The notes under the pieces were generated by a model. It was not told the DNA's origin and searched no databases. It saw only the letters and a program-made list of their open reading frames with translations. Made by a program: the position numbers and the translations under genes. A DNA stretch of 13,559 nucleotides from Byssothecium circinans (Eukaryota; Ascomycota; Dothideomycetes; Pleosporales; Massarinaceae), in the NCBI GenBank assembly GCA_010015675.1, contig ML977011.1, positions 475,142 to 488,700 of the forward strand, read 5' to 3'. This document shows positions 7,440 through 13,559 of the stretch, in pieces (positions within the stretch are counted from its first letter, which is position 1; each line of letters starts with the position of its first letter).

Positions 7440-7794
7440 GATGAATTAGGAGTACTCTGCTCGTGGGGACAGTGTGTGGTTCTGGTGTTCTCAGACCTAT
7501 AGTTTGAGAATGCCCTGTGTGCCCGCGATATTATCCGCTTGTACTACTGGAGTTCATTCTTAGCAAGCATGAAAACTAGGACAATCCCCAATACCGGACT
7601 TCTGTCGTCTGACCATGCAAATATTCTCATCAATTATCCTTCGGCACAACATCGCCACTCCATTACAATAGGCATCCTTGAGAAGGAATACATGCCTCTG
7701 CACTTTGGGGCCGAAATACATGCTCGGTCCATACGAAACTAGGAATTTGCCGCACTGCATTGGACGATACAATCCTGTGGCACTTGATCAAAGG
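7440..7794. other. Upstream region of the UstYa-like gene, no recognised gene
   Basis: Balanced composition with overlapping short frames on both strands (about 67-70 codons) that match no family I recognise. The part nearest 7439 should contain the UstYa-like promoter on the minus strand. No clear TATA box or intron signals are visible. Confidence 0.4.
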
Positions 7795-8003
7795 TCGCAG
7801 TTAGATACATCATTTAGAAGGATCCCCTAGAAACCAAAATCTAGTCTAACGTATATTATAGTAGGACAAGCTTTCCCACAATAGCGCACTAGTCTATAGA
7901 AAGAAGTTAAATAGCACTCTAATAAGGTATATATTCTAGATCTATAAAATTCTTAATAGTATAGTATAGTTTTAGACTTTTTAAATTACTATTATAATAG
8001 ATT
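7795..8003. other. AT-rich, probably RIP-altered repeat DNA
   Basis: Strongly AT-rich and TpA-rich with no reading frame, leading straight into dispersed repeat copy B. It is probably the body of the same inserted element whose right end is copy B, degraded beyond recognition. Nothing comparable precedes copy A. Confidence 0.5.
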
Positions 8004-8125
8004 TTATAAGTAGTAACTATTTTAGAGGGATTGTAGTTTAGAGAGGAGATAGTTAATAATAGAGCTATAGGTAGACAATATGCGCAGTAAATTTATCTTA
8101 ATATGCCAGCTAGAAGGAAAGGGCT
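8004..8125. repeat. Dispersed repeat, copy B
   Basis: 122 bp colinear with 2257-2379 and in the same orientation. Many differences replace C or G of copy A with T or A here (for instance GGCGCTGCACG against GAGCTATAGG), so copy B looks more RIP-damaged. Both copies stop at AAGGAAAGGGCT, after which the flanks diverge apart from a possibly chance CCGT. Confidence 0.75.
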
Positions 8126-8505
8126 TGACCGTTTCGCACGTCCGATCAAAGGGAGTAGAAAATCGTTAAGGTATTGCGAACGCCATCTCTGAAAAATATC
8201 CCCATCACCTTTTCAAGAAACAAGCTTTCCCTTGTTATGTCCCACTATCCCACTCAACAACCATCCGCCCCTTCACGCCTTCACGCACGAAAAATATCGT
8301 GCCTAAAGCGACCCCCCCTGTCTCATTCTGCGATAGATGATTCCACCTATTCCACGTCCCCTGCGTAATCCCATTCACCCCCTTGCGACCAAAACTCGAT
8401 TTGTAAGCATTGTCAGGGTACAAAGTATGGCTGAGTGTCTTATTGTGAATGTACAAGACACCGTTTACCAAGCATTATTATAGCGGGGTTGCCTTTTGTA
8501 GTGTC
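8126..8505. other. Non-coding upstream region of the small membrane-protein gene
   Basis: C/T-rich on the plus strand, with short frames on both strands that I do not consider genes. A minus-strand frame at 8235-8471 (78 codons) has reasonable amino-acid composition but no recognisable family and overlaps the likely promoter. Confidence 0.4.
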
Positions 8506-8513
8506 TATATAAG
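8506..8513 (+). promoter_or_regulatory. TATA box of the small membrane-protein gene
   Basis: TATATAAG lies about 30-40 bases upstream of a C/T-rich stretch (8525-8560) typical of fungal transcription starts. The CDS at 8724 would then have a leader of roughly 170-180 nt, also pyrimidine-rich. This is the clearest core promoter in the window. Confidence 0.6.
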
Positions 8514-8723
8514 CCTCATTCGCTCACCCCTTCTAGATTCATACCATCTTCACACTAAACATCAAAGGTGCTGGACCACCTCACATCTTTCTGACTTCTA
8601 ATCTTACACTCCTTATCTACATCAAGAACAGTAGCCTCTGAGCGCATCTTCTAAGCAACCTCCACCAACTCTGCCTTCAACAACACCATCTTCGAATCGG
8701 CTAGAAATTCAGATTCAACAACT

Positions 8724-9122
8724 ATGGGGGAAGAGGGCCATAAGCATGATAACGACATTCCCGTTGGCATTGGTGTTCTTGCTTTTTTAGGCCCTTTCAT
8801 TATCTTCTTTATCTTCTTTCTCATTTCTTGGATGGAATTCCATTGCATCGGCCGTAGGCATTGCAGTGTCCTCAGGTACTTTCGGTCCGCTCTCGGTATG
8901 AAACGCGTCGAAGACGTTGAGGCTGGTAGGTCGGTTCCTATGCAGAACCAGCCAGCTGTACATAATAGTGTTGGCCGCCACTATATTCAACCAGCAAACC
9001 TCCCTGTGTCTTCTGTATTTAGTTCTCGCCCGCCACAGGCTGGTGCTTCGACTTCTGTGCAGAACCCACCAGCTGCAGATAATAGCGCTGGCGGGCACTA
9101 TTTTCAAGCAGCTAGGCCCTAA
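8724..9122 (+). CDS. Small single-pass membrane protein with duplicated C-terminal segment, function unknown
   Basis: I do not recognise the family. The 132-residue product has a short acidic/His N-terminus, a strongly hydrophobic helix at residues 13-36, a Cys/His/Arg-rich juxtamembrane stretch (HCIGRRHC at 40-47) and a hydrophilic Pro/Gln/Asn/Ser-rich tail. The tail contains two related segments exactly 39 residues (117 bp) apart: 67-91 and 106-130, sharing QN.PA..NS.G.HY.Q.A. The ATG has A at -3 and G at +4, and a TATA box plus pyrimidine-rich leader sit at the expected distance upstream, which supports a real gene. No intron is needed. The helix is followed by basic residues, so the tail is probably cytosolic. 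It is transcribed away from the UstYa-like gene and separated from it by RIP-altered DNA. A repeat-bearing peptide precursor is a remote alternative; there is no clear cleavable signal and no paired-basic site flanking the repeats. Confidence 0.65.
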   Translation: MGEEGHKHDNDIPVGIGVLAFLGPFIIFFIFFLISWMEFHCIGRRHCSVLRYFRSALGMKRVEDVEAGRSVPMQNQPAVHNSVGRHYIQPANLPVSSVFSSRPPQAGASTSVQNPPAADNSAGGHYFQAARP

Positions 9123-10314
9123 TATCCTACTAGTGCATACCCAATTCATGGTCACACAATTTGAAACCATGACACTACCCCCATCTCCTTAGATGCTGGC
9201 TGTTACGTCACCGCCAGAGGAGCCTGCGGTGGTTACGCCTATTCGGGAAGTTGTTATCTTCTGGTCTGGCTAATTTTTGAATATTGTACCTATATTCTTA
9301 CTTCTTCGAGTATCGTAATTTGCCGTTTATTTTATTAGTTGTGTTCTATCTTGTTTCGCGTTTATTTACTTTAGTATTCTGCGCGTTCCTCTATACTTTC
9401 AGTGATCGCCATAGTTCCGCATTCAATTCAGTGTCATTCAGTATTACCAGAGTAACTCTATGTCTGGGGACTTCTGACTCTTTTTTTGAAAGGTTTTCTG
9501 TCGCTGCTTTTAGAGTTACTCGCACCTAAAGTGCTGAGTTGTGCTAGAACTGTGGCTCAGTTAGCACAGAGCCAGCCAATAAACAGCCGTCACGCTAACT
9601 CATTCCGGCCTCCCGTAGGGCAAGGAGATCTTTGGCTTCCGTCCATCATCTCGAGGTTGCGTTTCTATGCTTTTTGGTCCTCGCATTGAAATAAATCGTT
9701 AGTGAAAAAATAGAACTGATTGCTATCCAATAGCTTCCTTTGGTTCGATGCTTAGATTGATTGGTACTCTATGGCTATTGCTACATCTCACGACTTTATA
9801 CATATACTATTCATGATGCTATCGTCGCTTCTCGACATTCGAACATCGCCACAAACGACACTGTAAACTCGCAAAATGTCAACCGCATATTTGTGCTGTT
9901 GAATGAAGCCCTTCGCCCAAAGAGTGTGGGGGCCAAGTATTGCCATTGGTTCGCAGCATTCGCAAATTTGTGCTGTCACAGATCCGTGCTCAGCTCAGCC
10001 TTGTCCATGCGCTGGCACCGGTCAAGAACCGAGAGATCTTATCGTGGACCGCTGCGGACTCTGCTTCTTAACGCGAACACTCCAGCGGGGTTCAAACTCA
10101 GCAGTCGAGCTTGCGCTAGGCCCGATGATGACATTTCACTCACACAGACAAGCCTATTAGACCCGCTGTAAGACCCGTACGGCTTGTGTATACTAGCTCA
10201 ACGATACTTCTACCCTTACTCGACGCCTACTGTCCCACAGACAGCCCCCCTCCGCCTCCTGGACATCACTACCACTGTCTCCTCAACCAGCACGTTGATA
10301 AAAGATACCAAACG
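9123..10314. other. 1.2-kb intergenic region before the Myb/C2H2 gene
   Basis: I see no convincing gene. AATAAA words at 9578-9583 and 9690-9695 could serve 3' end formation of the small membrane-protein gene. A T-rich tract covers 9265-9500, and a CCAAT word lies near 9727. From about 10205 to 10314 the plus strand is C/T-rich, as expected for the leader of the downstream gene. Short overlapping frames at 9761-10171 show no family resemblance and lack promoter context. Confidence 0.5.
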
Positions 10315-13277
10315 ATGGGAGACACCCCGCACACGTCTCCGCTCCAGCACTATGATCTTCCTAGTGTGGTAGGGCAAGAAGGAATGCCACCACCCGCGCA
10401 ACGACCGCGTGGACCCAAGCTTGAATATACGGCTGAGGACGACCAACTCCTCATGAACCTGAAAGAGAAGAAAAACCTAAGTTGGATGCATATTGCCGAT
10501 TTTTTCCCCGGTCGTAGTTTAGGATCTCTGCAACTACGGTATTCCACGAAGTTGGAGGCAAAGACGACGGTTTGGACGGATGATATGGTAAGTGCAACCA
10601 CCTGAACCCGCGGCACGCGTGCGTACTCATCCCGACCTCAACGCCTTTTTTTTTTTTTTTTTTTTTTCGCGGAGATGCTAACCATACTCGGCAACTAGGT
10701 CCAAAAGCTTGGTCACGCCATGCATGACTACGAGAATGACCGTTGGCGCATCATCTCATCGAAAGTTGGCAGTGGCTTTAGTCCAGCAGCATGCAGAGAA
10801 AAGGCAGCAGAGATCGAGGCTCAAGACGCCGAGGATGAAGATCAAAGTGGTTGTACGCAAAGCCAGCTCGGTCCAAAGCAAGACCAGGAATCATTAGCAT
10901 CGATGTACAATGACGTAGCATTTCCAATGGTATCTGCCTCATCTGGGGAATCTGGATACAAGAGCGGCCTGCAGCACGAATGGACAGCTAAGCTCCCACA
11001 TCATCACTCGCGCCGATCTTCTATTTTCCAAGGTGAATTAGGTGAGCGAGATCAAGTTCTGCTAGAGACGAGAAAACAAATGATGCACGAACATGAAGCA
11101 ACCGATCAACGCGACCACAAGGAGCCACAGCGCGGCCGACTCTCTGCCACTCAACCTGATGACTCTGCAAAGAAACTCGAGGATCGCTTCGAGGAGCGAG
11201 AACGGCTTTGTGCCCAGAGAAGAGAGGAGAGAAGATGTGAGGAAGAGGGAGAGAAGCGCACGCGCCAGCGTGCAAAAGTGAAGCGATGGTGTCTAGAACA
11301 GGCAGAAAGGGAGCAAAGATGTGAAGAGGAAGCGAGAGAGAAGCACAAGCGCGAGCGTGCAGAAGGGAAGCGAAGGTATCTAGAACAGGCAGAAAGGGAG
11401 CGAAGAAGTCCGGAATGGAAAGAAACGGCTGAGGAAACTATGGTAATAGGGAGACTTGTTGAGAATACAAAATACCAGATCCCCAGGAGCGGGGGGGCTG
11501 GGCTGCCGAAGCCGACGTCACTAAGGACCGATCCTGTCATCGATACCGTCGAGGAACCCCATTTGCCATCAAAACAAAGCCAGAAGCTGTCTATAGCTCC
11601 TCTTACGCCTACGGCAAAAGTAGACATAAACTTGCGCGATATGCTGGGTATCAACTTGAGGTCAGAGAACCCTAAGCGTACTGCCGTCACCATGGAGCCC
11701 CAACAATCACTCTCGAATTTAGACAAGACGAGGGAAGACGCCGGGAAGAGATTCGAACCCCTTGAACATATACGGTCAAGACCCACATCCCCGATCCTTC
11801 TACCCCAAGCGGACAGCATATCCGCTGATGATCGACCCTTGGAGTTTCAGCGTGTCCAAGCCATGGTTGGCCCTGTGAAAGAGCTTGTTCTATTCCCGAA
11901 ACCCAGCAAGAGTGATGTGTCGAAAATCTTCACTGTTATTGACCTTTTACCGGCCTCTGATACGCCCGTCTCTCGGCTAGAGAGCTCTAATGACAGGAGT
12001 GCAGACGATGCTGAAGAGGAAGAACATAGCTTCGTCGAAATGGATGAGAGTGATGAAGCCTCTGAGGAAGACAAGTCCAGCGTGAAGAGCGCTCTGGATA
12101 CGGCCATGAACATTGTCAAGGGTTTGCTCCTTCGAGAACTTGTGGATTACGCTTTATCTGAGGCCTCAGATGCTCTAGAAGGGTCAGGCTCATCGAGCTC
12201 CGGATCCCATGCAGGCAGCGCTGGTAGCTCCGCATCTCCAAATCGCGCTTCATACAATCCGAGTTCTCAAACTCCTCGAAGGAAGAGGACACGAGGTAGC
12301 AGACGTGACCCAGACGACGGCGGTGGCGATGAGTCAGACAACAACAACCGACCCAAGAAGAAGAACGAAAAAGGCTCTCCAGACCGGCTGCTTCACCGCC
12401 GATTAAAGTGTCCTTTCTATCAAAGGCAACCAGAGAAATACACGAACGCAGCATGTAGAGGCAAAGGGTTCACGGACATAGCAAAGTTAAAAGATCACAT
12501 TAAACGCGTACACACACAGCCACTGCGTTGCTCTCGATGCTGGCTAGAGATGAAGTCTGAAGATGCATATTCTGAGCATGTACAGCAGGAAGACATCTGC
12601 AAAAAGAAGGCCGAACCACAAGAAGATCGCATCCAACCCCAAATATTGAAGCGGCTTGACTTTAAAAAGGCCCCGTATGCGAATGCGAGGAACGTTGAAG
12701 AGAAATGGAGAATGCTGTTCTCAGTGCTATTCCCACATGATACTAACGTTCCATCACCGTGTAAGTCAATTCTGCTTATGGGCATGCCTTTACGTCATTA
12801 ACAGTCTCAGATGAGCAACAGGGAATGAGTCCGCGACTAGAACGCGCCCTTTCCGAAGCCCTTGAGGAAGAATTGACTCGCGAACTGGCACCCGTTCTTA
12901 AGCCCATAATGTCCCGCATCAAAGAGCTCATACCCGTTATTATTGAGAACTGCCGCCTAAAACTAATGCGCAATCCTCTGTCCTCGGACGACGATACTGT
13001 TTTCACGCCATCGGCTGTGTTATTCGGCGTGGGTAGTAGAGACAGTGAACCCGGAAGCTCAAAGAATCAACCTGGGCACTGGGGCAGTCCTAGAGCGTCT
13101 CGGTGCTCAGGAAGGAGCTTCGACGTTGTGCCCATCTCAGAGGTGCTCTCAGGTAACGCGCAGGGGAAGCGACAACAACGCCTCGTGCCATCCTCAAGCG
13201 ACGCGAGCATGGAAGGCCAACAGGAGGCCTCATCTCTAGCAGACTTGTCAACAATCAAGCTGAATACAAGCGCTTGA
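10315..13277 (+). CDS. Large nuclear regulator: two Myb/SANT repeats fused to a fungal C2H2-type zinc-binding region
   Basis: Exons 10315-10587, 10699-12760 and 12811-13277 give 933 residues. Residues 38-81 (YTAEDDQLLMNLKEKKNLSW, then IADFFPGRS) and about 85-135 (VWTDDMVQKL, then DRWRIISSKVG) are Myb/SANT repeats of the fungal type, presumably binding DNA. A Glu/Arg/Lys-rich coiled coil spans about 250-335 and contains two 28-residue repeats. Further on are an acidic stretch (527-552), a Ser/Gly linker (586-604) and a basic likely nuclear signal (RRKRTRGSRR, 618-627). Zinc ligands: C662, C677, H691, H696 and C702, C705, H718, C725, followed by EEKWRMLFSVLFP and PSPY, the arrangement of the large Pezizomycotina 'C2H2 finger domain' family. 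The Myb part crosses the first splice site in phase 0, which argues for one gene. Start ATG has A at -3 and G at +4. The stop lies within the 9-bp repeat array, so the native C-terminus may have been replaced or shortened. Targets are unknown; a role as regulator of the neighbouring genes is not shown. Confidence 0.85.
10588..10698 (+). other. Intron 1 of the Myb/C2H2 gene, with a T22 tract
   Basis: Donor GTAAGT at 10588, branch GCTAACC, acceptor CTAG ending at 10698; 111 nt, longer than the other introns here. A run of 22 T (10646-10667) makes up a fifth of it. Splicing joins TVWTDDM to VQKLGHAMHDY, continuing the second Myb repeat. Confidence 0.88.
10646..10667. repeat. Homopolymer of 22 T
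   Basis: An uninterrupted T22 tract inside intron 1, upstream of the branch site. It may act as a polypyrimidine tract. Its length is likely to vary between isolates and between sequencing runs. Confidence 0.9.
11233..11400 (+). repeat. 84-bp in-frame tandem duplication in the coiled coil
   Basis: Two adjacent 84-bp units (11233-11316 and 11317-11400) both begin AGATGTGA and end near CTAGAACAGGCAGAAAGG. They encode two 28-residue Glu/Arg-rich units (RCEEE... to ...LEQAERE). Twenty-eight residues is four heptads, so copy number can change without breaking the coiled-coil register. Confidence 0.85.
12761..12810 (+). other. Intron 2 of the Myb/C2H2 gene with tandem in-frame acceptors
   Basis: Donor GTAAGT at 12761; branch-like TTAAC. 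Two acceptors six bases apart (AG at 12803-12804 and 12809-12810, in CAGTCTCAG) both keep the frame. The distal one gives PSPY, the family consensus, and is preferred. The proximal one adds two residues. Reading through gives a stop at 12799-12801. Confidence 0.8.
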
Positions 13278-13398
13278 TTGAGGCTTGATCGAAACTGCAA
13301 GCCGATCAAGCCAAGCTTCTGACTAGAAATTTTGCACTCAATCAAGCTTTCGCTCTTAAGGCTTGATTGATTGGCTTGATTGGCTTGATTGGCTCGAT
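13252..13398. repeat. Array of 9-bp units (AAGCCAATC), direct and inverted
   Basis: Three inverted tandem units GATTGGCTT (13369-13395), preceded by scattered CAATCAAGC, CTTGATTG and GATCAAGCC words in both orientations. The unit AAGCCAATC differs from AAGTCAATC of the left array by one base. The array begins within the last codons of the Myb/C2H2 gene and supplies its stop codon (GCTTGATTG). It could be the subterminal region of another pogo-like element extending beyond the window. Confidence 0.75.
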
Positions 13399-13559
13399 GT
13401 TTTAGCGTTAATTTTTGTGAGGCTATTGAGTTTGCCGTACGAGCGATCTCGCGATAGGTTCGTGGTGTTGAGTTTCGCTTAGTCAGCCACATTATAGCGC
13501 GAAACCTTGATGTAATCATCTCTGTTTTAAAGCTGCCAAAGCCCACCTGTTCGCGTATA
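13399..13559. other. Right-edge sequence, no gene seen
   Basis: Follows the 9-bp array and shows no reading frame I would defend. A minus-strand frame across 13067-13546 overlaps the array and exon 3 of the regulator and is probably a shadow. It may be the beginning of a transposable element or simply 3' flank. Confidence 0.35.

Noticed and set aside
8235..8471. Minus-strand frame of 78 codons upstream of the small membrane-protein gene
   Set aside because: No recognisable family, no promoter or splice context, and it overlaps the likely promoter region of the plus-strand gene.
11151..11819. Minus-strand Ser-rich frame of 222 codons
   Set aside because: Antisense to the Glu/Arg-rich coding region of the regulator; Ser/Phe/Leu richness is the expected mirror of that composition.
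13067..13546. Minus-strand frame of 159 codons with ANQANQANQ
   Set aside because: The repeat peptide comes from the 9-bp array and the rest is antisense to exon 3 of the regulator; no domain recognised.
1..13559. tRNA or rRNA genes
   Set aside because: No cloverleaf with a GTTCGAATC-type T-arm in context and no rRNA-like conserved stretch was found on either strand by eye.

Overview
The window looks like nuclear DNA of a filamentous ascomycete (Pezizomycotina). It has 44-50 nt introns (plus a few of 72-111 nt) with GTAAGT-type donors and CTAAC/CTGAC-type branch sites, a fungal Myb/C2H2 regulator, a UstYa (DUF3328) gene, a Fot1/pogo transposase relic, and AT-rich stretches stripped of CpA/TpG as left by repeat-induced point mutation (RIP). 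The species cannot be named from the sequence.

Layout. 1-2379: repeat-rich left edge with an array of 9-bp units, a dead pogo/Fot1-like transposase (+), and one copy of a 123-bp dispersed repeat. 2380-3881: a decayed POT/PTR2 peptide transporter (-), truncated at its 3' end by that repeat. 4413-5388: an intact two-exon proline iminopeptidase (-). 5602-7439: a UstYa-like gene (-) with four coding blocks whose reading frame is intact except for an 880-bp insertion bounded by a 13-bp direct duplication. 7440-8125: no recognisable gene, AT-rich decay and a second copy of the dispersed repeat. 8126-9122: promoter and CDS of a small single-pass membrane protein (+) with a duplicated C-terminal segment. 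9123-10314: intergenic. 10315-13277: a three-exon regulator (+) joining two Myb/SANT repeats to a fungal C2H2-type zinc-binding region; its stop codon lies in a second 9-bp repeat array that continues to about 13398.

Reading. The three minus-strand genes (peptide transporter, proline-releasing aminopeptidase, UstYa-type oxidase) are co-oriented neighbours and all concern peptides. They could be the remains of a peptide-derived metabolite locus (dikaritin-type RiPP or similar) being taken apart by repeats: transporter dead, oxidase split by one insertion, peptidase intact. No precursor peptide gene is visible, so the pathway reading is inference. The pogo relic, dispersed repeat pair, RIP tract and 9-bp arrays mark this as an accessory, transposon-eroded region.
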